DNA of 64,000 nt from Paramacrobiotus metropolitanus (taxonomy: Eukaryota; Tardigrada; Eutardigrada; Parachela; Macrobiotidae): NCBI RefSeq assembly GCF_019649055.1, contig NW_026570248.1, positions 310,001 through 374,000 of the forward strand. Direction: 5' to 3'. A program made the translations under genes and the position numbers. The notes below the pieces were generated by a model that ran no database searches, was not told the origin of the DNA, and saw only the letters and a program-made list of their open reading frames with translations. Below, piece after piece: positions 1-12,500 of the stretch (positions are counted from its first letter, which is position 1; each line of letters starts with the position of its first letter).

Positions 1-1631
1 AGTACATATTTGTGCCACGCTCTGTATTTTCGGATACCGTTTTGCGTTTTGAAATTGAGCCATACAGAGATACAGGAGGAACACTGCATGTTGCACTGAA
101 TTTAACTGACAACGAAATGGAAGATTTGGAGAATCTTACCATTGTGGCATGTCTACATCTGGGTACAAATTCTCGATTCGATGTAAGCCGTGGAACATGT
201 TTTGTGCGGTAGATGATCAGTGCATATATTATCGACAGCTCCAAGCTTAGGCAGTTGAGAATATTTTGTTTTAATGTATTTAATTTTTTCAGATTGTTAA
301 AACTTGCCAAGGACCTTTGTTGATCGTTAATGCAACGCATCTTTACTCGGAAGTCCTAATCCCTTATCCGGAAGTGGGAACATGGCACTTGAACATTCAA
401 GGCCGGCCGCTGGTCACCATTGAATCAAATATCGTCGAGTATTTACCAGTTGAATTAACTGTGAAGACGGATCAGTGCAATCAGGGCTCTTGTGGCCTTC
501 ACGGCAACTGCAGAGTATCGCTTAGTAGTGGTGTATTAATCACCAGTGCCTGCGTGTGTACTGCAGGATGGCAGGGATGGGATTGTACTGACTCTTCGAC
601 GGCCGACACCACAACTGATCTCTTGCTCTCCCTGTTTTTCCTGACTATCAGCAACGTGTTTTTCATCCCTGCAACGGTTGTGGCTGTTCGACGGCGCTAC
701 GTTACCGAGTCAGTTGTTTATGGAGCAACATGTTTCTTCAGCTCGTTTTACCATGCTTGTGATCAACCGTCCAAATACTTGAAGCTTTGCATTATGGATT
801 TTAATGTGTTGCAATTTTGTGATTTCTACGTGTCCATTCTGTCCTTCTGGATGACAATTGTCGCAATGGCTGATTTACCACCACAGTTGAAATCGGTGTG
901 CCATATGGTCGGATGCATTGGGATCGCACTGGGCGTCGAGTACGAAAAAACTGGTTTATGGGTATTTGCTGTTCCCGCATTGACCGCTGTGATTATTCTG
1001 GCTGTATCTTGGGGATTTCGGTAAGTTTAATTCATTGATAGAGCTGTTAAATAGGTTGACGCCGTATACTGAATAAACCTAGAGTTACATTCAACAGAAC
1101 TTGCTTAATTAACTGCAGCCCTGGGATTATAGAACTTGCGGTAGGATTCGAGTTGTATTAGAATCGAGTCGAATTTCGCGTAAAATAATTTTTAAACGTT
1201 TAAATGGAGAAATTTTTGCACGTATGATTGTCCGTTTCGTAACTACTTAGGTACATTTTTTTGTATCTGTCTTCTTCGATGACTAAATTTTTAACCTTAT
1301 TTCCTTTTGCAGGTCTTACCGCATGAAAAAAATCGCCCCTCAGAAAATGTACTGGCTAAGGCACTTTCTGCCCGGATTCGCATTTGCTGCATTGGGATTG
1401 ATTTTGTTTGCCTTCGTGGAAACCAAGACAAACTACAAATTCGTACATAGCGTCTGGCATATTGCAATGGCAATGGCTGTGATATGCTTTTTGCCACCGC
1501 TACACCATCGGTCTCATGGCAAATATCCCAAATTTCGTATTATTTCGACAGATTCTGATCTCAGCGTAAGCACAGGGAGTGGTTCCAGCCAAGATTTTTT
1601 GAGACCGGCACAAGGAGAAGTGGTAGCGTAA
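1..1631 (+). CDS. TMEM8/PGAP6-like multipass membrane protein (3' part)
   Basis: The N-terminus lies off the left edge. Three exons chain in phase: 1-182, 293-1020 and 1313-1631 (TAA stop). The extracellular part carries an EGF-like module around 475-595 with six cysteines (CNQGSCGLHGNC and CVCTAGWQGWDC). It is followed by about seven hydrophobic helices. The helices contain SSFYHACD, LQFCDFY and, in the last exon, FVETKTNY and HSVWH. These Ser/His/Asp and HxxxH positions fit the CREST superfamily of putative membrane hydrolases, to which TMEM8A (PGAP6, a GPI-cleaving phospholipase A2) belongs. The order EGF then CREST domain is that of TMEM8A/B. Substrate is inferred from the family only. 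A short hydrophilic C-terminal tail ends in GEVVA. I cannot tell TMEM8A from TMEM8B orthology. Confidence 0.85.
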
Positions 1632-3525
1632 CGGCTGGCCGTCAAAGATGCATGGAATACTGCATTTTTTATTTTTGAACTCTTAATTTTGGAACAGAAC
1701 TGAGAAACAATTTCATGTATCAATTTGTTAACAGTTTTACCTCGCAAGATTTCCGGTTTGGGTGAGTTGTGGGGATCTGTTAGTTAACTCAAGTTTGTTT
1801 CCGGTTGAGAGTTCTATATTTGTTTGCTAATTAGCATGCAGAATTGTATAGGGTGTTTTTTAATTTGTTTTTACGGAGTTATAATGCTGGTTTAGTTCGG
1901 TTTTAATATCTGCATCGGAAAATTTTCCCTTGTGAGGCAGTATTAATTACGATATGCATAATTTTGCTTATCCAATCCCCGTGGGCATGGATTAACGTTT
2001 TTTTGTGTGGATCGATAGAATTGCTGCTTGTTACTTGTAATTGTATGTATTACAAATGCGAACGCTGAAAGTAGATATAATGCAATTAGTTTTGTGCATT
2101 CCTGTGCATATATTGATTGTTCTTCGCAGCATGTCAAAATACTTGTTAATTAATTAAATTATTGTGCGGTCAGTCTGGTGTGCCCACTGCTAATTGTAAG
2201 GATTTCGGGGACCATCGTGGTATGTAGCGTACATCAATAACGCATCTAGTCTGTAGAGTTAACTTTTATTAGTTTTATCTCAGTGTACTTGTGTTTTGTG
2301 TGTGAAGTGTGAACGTCGTCCACATTTGTGTGATACGAGAAAACTATTTTGATTCCCTTAAAATTTTTCGGACGTTATTTCTGTTTCAGTGCTTTTGTAA
2401 CTCTCAGTTGAAGGTTAGCAAACCTTTCTTTTGCTTGAAAAACAAGAAACAACTTTTACAAGGGATACATACAGCTGATCGCCACACTATTTGATGTATA
2501 CGTAGCATCGTACGCTGCTTTACGCGCACGCCCAGTTTTTGCTTGTGAAGTGAAACCCAGATGATTATGCTTGAGCGTCATCCGTTTATACAAGGAAACC
2601 GCAGTCTTGATGATGTCCAAATTTGGATACCTATAGACAGCTGTAGCACATCGGAACTTACAGTCAAGCTCGGCGCTTTTAATTTTCATACCCGGCACAC
2701 TTGCGTAATGGTCGGCAAAATAAAGTAGAAAGCATTCTTTTTTTATCCATATGCACTTAAAATCGCGGCAGCTTACGGTACCTTGCGAACAACAATCAAC
2801 AGATTTGCTACAAATATTCAGACTTGTTTGTGGCGCTAAGTGTACACCACTTAACCGATTTTGAATGTCTGAACCGAGAGACACCTAAACAAGCTTAAAA
2901 CTGTGACTCCCGGTGAAATACTCGCACTGCACCACGGACGGTCGGCATAATGCATAAACGTTGCACGGCGTATCTTGAATGCTTGCTTGAACGAAGGACG
3001 CCGTAAAAATTTGGTGGCATCTTCCTGCGCGCGAGCTGCAGGTTCAAGTTGAAGTTTGTTAACATGTAGGCCGTATAATACTTACTGCTGCTGCGCCTGC
3101 CACAAATACGTCTGCTTACGTCATCGGGCTACATAGCAAATTTGTATTACGTTAAACACTGTGAGCCAATTTTACACCGGAACATACATATGCGTATTTT
3201 GAGAAAGTAATCCACATCGCGACGTGCATATCAGCAAGTGTTGCGATTTGTTGTTTGTGGATGCAAACAAGCGCTTGCTGTCCTATCCATAACTAAATTT
3301 GCTTGCGCTTAACGGTCAGTAGACTGCGCTTAGCGGCAAACATCGCCGGGATCTATGGAAATGTCTTTTCAATGCGGAAACTGAAGCGGCGCATGGGAAA
3401 TATTGCATACACTGTTTTTCCGATATCCAGATTATGGATTAAATACATTTTTTGTCTGAAAAAAGTTCACACCGGTGCGCTGCGGAACTAGTACTGCGTG
3501 TATCTGGAAATCTGTGGCGGCAATC
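1632..3525. other. Intergenic gap between TMEM8-like and giant Ig gene
   Basis: About 1.9 kb without a supported gene. It should hold the 3' UTR of the TMEM8-like gene and the promoter and 5' UTR of the giant gene, whose first ATG is at 3526. I saw no AATAAA in the first kilobase. A 142-codon open frame on the minus strand (2884-2456) has no recognisable domain and a cysteine-rich, low-complexity look typical of chance frames, so I did not call it. Confidence 0.5.
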
Positions 3526-6500
3526 ATGACGGATGCGTTGGCAACAAATCTGACGGCAACAACTATCAGCACAATTGCCGTACAAACAGGACGTACACGG
3601 ATTGTGCTTGCTGTGCTGAAGGTAAACTCTTTTTCAAACTGGCATTGCTATCTGTAAACAAATTTACTGTCCGTGAAATCAAAGCCAGATCATGATCTAT
3701 GAGAAAAATTACTATATATAGTTCTCATGGTTATACTAGTCATTAAAATGCATAAAACTGATAAACGTCTGCCGGTAATTATAACAGCAGAACTAGAATT
3801 TTAACTTTTATCATTTATAAAACCATGCAAGGACGTTTCTTTCAAACTGCAAATTTTCCATTGCTCGCTAGATTAATAAAGCCAGTAGTTATGTAAAGCA
3901 ACTGTATAACATTTACCTACATATTTACGCTGTTATCAGTTCCTTCAAACCTATTCGGCTAGTTCAAACCTGGTGCATTCACAGGAAGAACCAAAAGAAA
4001 GTACTGTATTTTCATCCATACACTATTACGCAGTACATAAAAAACCGCCGATTTCAATGGTACCGCAATCGACTGGATTGAGAATAGTTTTTTCGCTGCT
4101 CTCCAATTCGAGAGTAGTGCTACTGGCACAATTTAGAAAAAAACTATCGACGTTAGTGCTCGACATTTTCTTCACCCTTGGCAAGTGTCCAACCATTAAG
4201 CAGGGCACTGCCGACAAGCAGCAACACCAAACTTACTCTACAGTAATTATGCCGTCTGGAAAACGGGAAGCATAAGCCCCAACGCAGAATTTTTGTTGTA
4301 AAAAATCTTTGTCATTAATTTTGCAAAAGTATTATTATAGACCACCTAGATATTAATCATATTGAGTCACCGCCACCATAGGCACATGATACCAAATCAA
4401 TCTTATTTGCCCACTCTTTATATGTGCGTTATGACCAATACAAATTAATTGTCTTTCATAAATATTTACCGTCCAGCTTTGATAACTTCTGCTTTGTCGT
4501 AGTACGTGCTATCGGTAAGACCACAGTTTCTCAATATAGAAAAATTATTACGATAAAACACAAGTATATTAAAACTTAAATTCGTTTGATATGAGCAGCA
4601 CAAGGATGAGTTACACCTGCGGGTTCAAGAAATGGAGCCGGGGATTGCCGACATTGGAAAATCGCTGGAGGAGGCAATATCTTTGGCCAAAGAGCATAAC
4701 GAATGCTTGGCCAAACTTGCGGTACGTCTCATAGTAAACAAACCCAGCAAAGTTGATAATAAAGTTCACGATCAAGAGCATGGCAATATGTTTAGGGCAG
4801 TTTATAGCCAAAGCTTATATTAGCGTAGAAGCATGCAAAAGGTATTACGTACTCGTACTTCAAATTTAATTGGATAAGTCCTTTAATTAAGATTCGCAAA
4901 TTATTATGAGTGTGCAAATTATTATGAGTGCAAATTATTAAGAGGTCATGAGTTAAAAAGATACTTCATTTTTTTAAAAATGATAATTTTCTTGCAAATG
5001 CTTATTCTTTTAGTTTAATTTTAACCAACTGTTTCGTTATGTTCGTAAAACTAATGACTAGGATATGTACAGTACAACACATTCCTCTTTGTCCAGCTGG
5101 ACAAAGAGGAATGTGCAAGAAGCTGCATTTGCAAAATAATAGATACTGCAGTATCTATTATTTGCAAATGCAGCTTCTTGCTACTGTGAGGATATTTTCT
5201 CATTATGCATATTGATCACAGGGAACAAATAAGAACAAAATTAAAGCAACTTATCACTCTGACGACTGCACGCGCTTCTAATTAATTAATTGTAAGTTCT
5301 ACAGACTTCTTTAAGTTAGTTCTTAAAAAGGTATCCATCCTGTTTGCGGGCAAAATCACTCGCTCACGGTTATAAAGATCCCTAAATAACCATCTGACTT
5401 CCATGTGCTCACATGTACCGACCCAGTTGGAGCCGTATGATTAATGTTTTCGATTGTAAATGTAAACAAAAGATGGCTGAAGAGCAGTATTATTTGAAAA
5501 TTGTATATCCTATTGATATCGCTAGCACCCTGCAGTACAGAATTTTTTAAAATGGGCCCTTTTAGTCTGTTAGCAAGGCGTAGCTCAGTCACGGAATGGT
5601 AAAATAATTTAACATGATAAAGATGCCGATTATTTCAAGTGCAATACTGACCACTTCACCCAAAGGTTTGTGGATGCAACACCCTTTCCCTATTTCGTGC
5701 TTTATGTTTGAAAGAATGTTGCCCTTTCCGCAGATGCGTATACGTAATCAATTATTCCTGTGCTAGACATACCATTAAGTACTTATATGTGTGACTGCTG
5801 ATCATGAGCGATACTTCTATCGCACTTATCATCAAACATTTCCGAATGGATTTTTATTTCTCAATAACTCATCTTTGCCAACCTTTTTATTGCCGTAAAA
5901 CTATCACCTTTTCTACACGCAACTTTTCTTGACGCATCTGGTCAAAAGAAAATTTTATGCGCCCTCATGCAGTGTTGTGATCGCGGCTGGTTGTGGGCGA
6001 AGCGGGTTTTCTTTTCGGTTTTTGACGGTTGGCAGATGTATTACTGTATGTTAACATGCGCCGTTTAATTGTTTTCAGCCGATAATTTGTCAGTAGCCAT
6101 GTGGTCAGCGTGTAATGCACCGTTTAAGTTTGTTGGATAAGGCGCGCGACATAATACAAATTTATGCAGACTGACAATAAAATCTTTTATTATAAAATTT
6201 TTTTTGCGACCAGGCTAAACAACCAAACGTGGAGGAATTGCTGGCTCAAGCGGATGACTTGATAATCACCCAACAACCCAAACGGGAAGTTTACGGCGCA
6301 ATGGCCGATAGTCTGGGTCAGGCTTGGCGTGATTTGAATGATCTTCTGGAATATCGGAGACTTCTTTTAGAACGAGCTATTGCGTTCCACCAGAAGGTTG
6401 AAGAGGTATGATGGCGAATTAATCAAACACTGTTTATTATTTAATCAAAGGCCGATAATGGTTACATGGGAACAAACGTTCCCATGTAACCACTATTCCC

Positions 6501-9500
6501 ACGTTCCCATGTACGTTCCCATTTCGTCACTAAATATGCAATGCTTCTCTTGTGTTGCCGGAACTGTCTTCTCACGTCCTATTTTTTAAACCAAAGTACT
6601 TACTGTAAACACCGCTACCATGGTTTTTTTAAAGGGTTTTCTTAAAGTTTCGTATTGCTTGCGTTGATTAGGAATTCTCAAGTCATTTCCGTTTTCTCAA
6701 ACCTGGTTATCAGGACATAGCTGCAAAGTGCAGATGCATATGCCCGAGTAGTTTTTCGAAAATTATACCCAGCGAAACATTGTAATTAATCATGTATTTT
6801 ATATCCTGATTTGTGAATGGATGGATGGCTACTGATTTTTCCATGTTGCACTTCGTGCAGTGAATCAATGTTTGCCTGCTTGATATAACTTAATTGAACG
6901 TACATATAGTACGCAAATACGAAAAATTAGTTGCAGAAGTTAACTTTGCGGTAGTGGTGACGTAAAATGCATTTCCTCAATGTTATTTCAGTCATAGTTG
7001 CAACATCCCAGGTAGGTAATACTCTGTATTATTACTTTCAGTGCAACCAAAAAATTACTGAAACTCAAAAAGAAATGGAGAAAGTTATGGATAGCTACAC
7101 CGGTAGCGCAAAAGATTGGCTACAGGAAAACACGATGATTCGTAAAGGTGAGTAACGACTGTTAATGAATGTAGTACGACATACAGGTGTCATTTCGCCT
7201 TTTTCTTTTCTTTCTTTAAATAGCCGGCACTGTATAAACTGTACTTCGATGTCTTTTCGGTTTCTTTGTGCTTCAAGTTACTAACTGGCAAAGTAAATCA
7301 TACCTTATAGTTTATAGAAAAGGTTGCGACAACGGTTAGCGCACATAGACGTTGACTATGTGAGTAATTAGGAAATAAAGGTTAATAAAATAAATAATAA
7401 TGGTATGTATACCGTTGTTTCCGGTACTCGACGTTTAATATCAAATGCCAAACAGCATTTAAACAATTGTTAAGAATAATTTCGTCGCTCGAAGGACCAG
7501 CTGTTCGCAAAACGCGCGGTCCACCTATGTAGTAACACGCATATATCTATATAGTATACAGAGTACAGTACATACAATACACAGTTCACGTCTACTGTAA
7601 ATGTTGCAGACATTTTGGAGTCGTCGATGCGGCTGCTTGGCGAAGCTCAAGCTCTGGTGGAGTTCATTAATGATTTACGGCGCATACCAGCCGCCGACTC
7701 GCGAGGTTACGACCATGCAACCACAGCTGCATGCCACATTGTAGAGGAATTGCTGGAAAAAGTACATGACCGGCGGAAACGATTGGAAGAACTGTGGCAG
7801 CGACGCCGGCAACAACTGTTATCGCACCAAAATTTCCTCTCATTACAGCAAAGCATGGAGAAATTACGGAAATTGTTTGAAATTCTCCTAGCGGCGGATA
7901 AAAAAAATTCACAACCATTGGAAGTAACCTTCCAGAATCCAAAACGATCTGGACAGCTCATCAACAACATGAAACCAGCGCCAAAGTAATGAAAATTTAT
8001 TAACTGCGGAAATTGAATGTTTATACAAACTTTACATTTTGCAGGAATGTTCAAATCTTAAATTTTGCAGTTTAAATGAATGTGAATGTTTTAAATTTTG
8101 CAGGAAATTTACGATAGCTCGTTACAACTGCGCCGCCTTCACGCACAAATTTCGCCTTGTCCACCGGAAGTGGATCGGGAATTTCAGCAACTTGTTGATC
8201 AAATTGAAAAAACTTATCTGCGCATTGACCGGCGCCGCTTTGTGTTGAGCCTTACCGTGGAATTTTATGAAAAATACCAGAGCACTCTGACGATAATTTC
8301 CCAGACGGATCAAGCGTTGAACCAAATGGATACACAGAAGGAGCAAATTAAGCCGCAAGATTTGGTGGCACGGCAGAAGGAACTGTTGGACAGCGCGAAA
8401 TTTGCTGCTGCTCCAGTTTTCCATGAGGGCCAAATGTTACTGGAGCGCGTAGAGACACTTGACGCCGGCGGAGTTGAGCACGCCCTACGTGATCTGCAAA
8501 ACGCATTAAATGCTCTGACCGCGAAATGTGCCGCTTTGCAAAGTTCGCTGGCCAAGAGAGGCGAGGTCTTTCGGAAATTTACGGAAATTTATACTTCGTT
8601 GTATGAATGGACAGTTCACGTGGTCGAAGTTTTGCTCAAGGTAAAAGAATGGATTATGTATCATACAATACTCCTATGAAAGAAAAACGAAAAATTAATC
8701 CTTCTGGAAACGATTAATTCGTTTCAGAATCGTCGATGTCCTATATGCAGGCAGTAATGTAGCAAATAAACCAGTAGGGTACAATTTCTGTCATTCGCTA
8801 AAACATTAACTTAACTAACTGAACGTATCTTTGGAACGTAAGTATGGTTTCTCCATAAAAACATTGAAATGAAAATGGAAAAAAATTCTTTATTGTTCTT
8901 CAGCGCATGTTTAAAAGTTGAAAACTTTCTCCTGAGTAAAATGTAGTAAAAGATTCGAGAAAATTTTGGAGGGTGTTCATAAATTTTCATAATAACGGCA
9001 ACGCCTACTGTACCGTACGGTAGGTAATTAGCCTAAAGTTAATTTTTGTACAATAATTAGCTCGTAATTGATGACACTCATATCACAGGTTTTTCTTAAA
9101 TTTTGCTGTAACAGCCTCTCTCGAATTGATTTCAGGCTCATCGAATTTTACCTCCATCTTTAAATGGTGCAAAGGATTTTCTGGATCTGCATGAACAATT
9201 ATACGACGAAATGAGGACACGTGATTCGGACTTTGAAGCGTTGATGACCCTGGTTGCTCAAATTACCAAACAGCCGGCTGGTCTTGATCCGGCTGAATTA
9301 AAGGAAGTCGCGGAGAAATCGGCCGAAATGAAAACCCGCTGGAGTGACCTAGAAAGCATGCTCAAATCCCGGCTGGATATCGTCTTGCCGTATGCAGAAT
9401 TCCAGAAGGTGGCATCTCGGGTTTCCGCTGAAGTGGATGTCTTGCGCAGCATATCCAATTTGTACAATGAAGATCCGTCCTCGGAACTGCACGCCAGCAA

Positions 9501-12500
9501 CTTCGAACACCGATTGACCATATTACACGATTTGATCAGCGCCTTACAACAAAAAGCCGGTGATTTCTTCACAACCACCCCCAAGGTTTGTTGTGACATA
9601 TATTGAGCTACTGCAATGAGTCATGTGCAAAAAGAAGCTGATTTGTTTTGTCACGCAGGCTCCTGCGGCACAAGTCGACGTCAGTCAAGCGGCGGCAGCC
9701 GTCAATTCCACTCTGGAGCGGTTGCAGGAAGATTTGAAGAATTTCGCTAACATTACGAAAGCTTCGCAGAGTATGCGTCAGAAACGAACAGTTTGGCGGG
9801 AAATTGTGGAAGAAGTCCATCAGACCATAACTTGGATCATCAAAACGGAGCGGGAAGCCTTCCAGGGACTGCAGCTGGGATATCTCGGTGCAAACCAGGA
9901 GGAAACGGATCAACTCCGATCCAAATTATCGGCTTTCGAGCCGACGCTTAATGTATGTACATTAATTCTACTGCGTTTCTGCTGTGCAAAAAATTTATCA
10001 GTTCATTGGGTTATTAGGAGGTTCGTAGCAAGGTGGATCGATTGGTCCAGACAGCCAAAGCCCCGCCTGTCGATGCCGAAACGGCTTCGGAAAGGGACAT
10101 GGTCGTTAATGACCTTACCAAAGCATACGAACGATTTGTCCAACGTATCGAAGAATACAAAGTTCTGCTCAAGATGGCCAGTGAATTTTATGGTCGTGTT
10201 AACGAGGTATTTGCCTTAACGATCTTTGCAGCCGCATGCTCGGCTGCTGTAGTTTTTCGGATGGTCCATGTAGAAAAACGAGATTTTGCCGTTTTGATTT
10301 CACAATCAGCTTACAATATGTACCGAGAAGTATTGTGCAGGATTAAATCGTTTTATGGTTTTCAGCTAGAAAAACTGATGTTTTCGTATGAGAATATGAT
10401 CAACACTTCGCTGCCGGGTGGTGTGGAAGCCACAGAACAGTTCATCCACCGCCACAGCGAACAGCGTGAACATATTACGCGGGTATACGAAGACGTCGTC
10501 CACATGGGCGATGTCATAATCAACAGGATCCGGCAAAATTATCCACAGTCCATTGATCTGGACACCTTCCACAAAAGTGTCAAGGACAAACGCGCCACGT
10601 GGGATCGGATCTGGAATCAACAAAATCTCCTGTTGCAGAACCACCTTAACGTAATGAAACTGCGGAAAGACGGCGAAGAAGTAATAAAACAATGAATCGT
10701 ATTACACTACCCAAAATCAAAAGTGTATCCGCACACTATAAAATGTTATTTTAGCTTCGCCAAAGAATCACTGATTTGACCGATCAACTTAATCGACGTA
10801 AAGAGGAAATGGGCGAAAGCTTGCAAGGAGCAAAAAGGATACAGGAAATTCAAACCAGTTTTACCCAAAGCGTTGAAGTACGGTAATAAATAATACCCCT
10901 TTTCAGCTGCCTTGATTTTATTACCATTTTAGACGATTTCGACACAAGTCAAAAATTATGTGTCGACTGTGACCACTTTCGTTTCTGCACCCCCGAGGCC
11001 GCTAAACAATTTCCCGATATCCGTCCAGCGAAAGACGAGGTGGAAAAATTGTGGTCTACATTCTACCGTGACGTGGGTGCCATGACAAAGAGGACAGAAC
11101 TAGCCGTAAACTTCTACGAAAAACTCGAGGAGGTTCGTAAAACGAGAAATCATGGACCACGTTGGTGTTTTGGCGGCAAGAATTGTGAGTGGTGCTTTGT
11201 TGTCTTGTAGGCGGAGCAATGGTACAAAGAAGCCACTCAGGCACTTGTGACAATCGGGCGGAAGACAACCGAGTGCAAAGGTCCGGAAGACGCTAACAAT
11301 GTTTTGAGTCAAATGGAACATTTTTTGGGTCCGGGGGAAAAGAGACAAGAAGAACGGGTCAAATCATTAATGGAAATTAGTCTGCAAGTTTTCGGTATGT
11401 GACTCGAGGTGTCGACGTAGAAGCAAGTTCAATTAACCGTTGTTATGAAAAATTAGCATCACAGCTGTTTAAATTTAAACAGGCCAAAAAGGTCCCAGTC
11501 GAGTGGAATATCTGATTAAGAAGAACCGCGATGTTATGGAGTCATTCTCAGTCATCAGTAATGAGCTCTTCAGTATAGCGGAGAATCTTCACTCAAAAAC
11601 TGTAAAGTTAACACGATCGAAGTCGAACGAAGAACTCGAAGCCGGCCAGCCGCCGACAAAGACACAAAAACTGGACGAGCACACCATTCCCGTTGTACAT
11701 GAGAAACCGGTAGCGGCTCCAGCTGTCCCCGTGGCTCAAAAAGCTCAGCTACAGCCGGCCAGATTTGAAGAGCAATTGCACCAGGTAGACGTGCCTGCTG
11801 GAAAACCAGCCGAATTTCGGTGCCGTGTGGTTGGCTTGCCGGTGCCGGTTGTCAGATGGTTCCGTGATGGGATGCCGATTTCCAATAATCCTGATTACCG
11901 AATCACCTTCGATTCACAAACCGGAGAATGTGCGCTAAAAATCGAGGAAACTTTCCCGGAGGATACGGGATTGTTTAGTTGTTCAGCGGAGAACTCCGGT
12001 GGTTTAGCGGTTTCCGAAGCGCGCCTGAATGTTCTGGACGAAGAAATGCCGACTGCTGAAATGACGCCCCCGGTGTTCTTAAAGACACCGCAGGATGCCA
12101 CCGCCGTTGAGGGATCCGGTTTGCAGTTCGAATGTCAGGTGATCGGCAACCCTCGGCCGACCGTGACCTGGTACAAAAACGGTATAGCTATTGTGCCTGG
12201 AAAAACAAAGTTACGGGTCTTACCACCCAACGAAGAAGGAACCACACAACTGATTATCCCCGCAGCCAGTGTTGAAGATCAGGGCGTGTACGAATGTAAA
12301 GCTTTGAATCCACGAGGTGTTGCCACGTGCTCCATTACGTTTACGGCTCCTAGTAAGTTTGTATTTGTAGAAACAGCATGCTTTGTTTTTGCAAGCTCCG
12401 TTTTGTATCAAGCAGATTAAAATTTTTATGTTGGCTATTTTTATTTGTTTTAGCGGAAAGCGGCGAGCAGTCTCCTTTCTTTACCAAACTGCTGACTAAT

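Larger units (their letters stand above)
4722..6213 (+). other. Intron 2 of the giant gene
   Basis: A 1.5-kb AT-rich intron between spectrin-region exons. It holds the paired palindromes at 5078-5181 and a short direct repeat of AAATTATTATGAGTG around 4905-4940. No coding frame in it is supported. The other long introns of this N-terminal region (3622-4598, 6406-7041, 7148-7609, 8641-9135) show nothing notable apart from the hairpin at 6459-6492. Confidence 0.6.
3526..11750 (+). other. CCDC141-like spectrin-repeat region of the giant gene
   Basis: Exons: 3526-3621, 4599-4721, 6214-6405, 7042-7147, 7610-7923, 8104-8640, 9136-9585, 9659-9952, 10018-10206, 10366-10680, 10755-10877, 10933-11132 (or 10998-11132), 11211-11394, and the start of 11483-12352. 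The product is almost all amphipathic helix, with spacing of spectrin-type repeats. It resembles human CCDC141 as I remember that protein. A Thr/Val-rich strand before the helices (TTISTIAVQTGRTRIVLAVL) matches its N-terminus. VYGAMADSLGQAW in exon 3 and AEQWYKEA with KTTECK in exon 13 match further conserved blocks in the same order. CCDC141 (CAMDI) binds myosin II and DISC1 and ends in one Ig domain, as this region does. The alignment is from memory and must be searched. Confidence 0.75.

Noticed and set aside
2456-2884. 142-codon minus-strand frame between the first two genes
   Set aside because: No domain, no splice partners, composition typical of chance frames.
7924-7989. Extension of exon 7610-7923 to a donor at 7985
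   Set aside because: It would end in phase 2, which does not fit the phase 0 exon at 8104. The donor after 7923 keeps the frame.
10985-11000. Programmed ribosomal frameshifting at the C5 runs (here and at 60642)
   Set aside because: The two sites would need shifts in opposite directions and lack a classical slippery heptamer. Homopolymer error or alternative acceptors are simpler.
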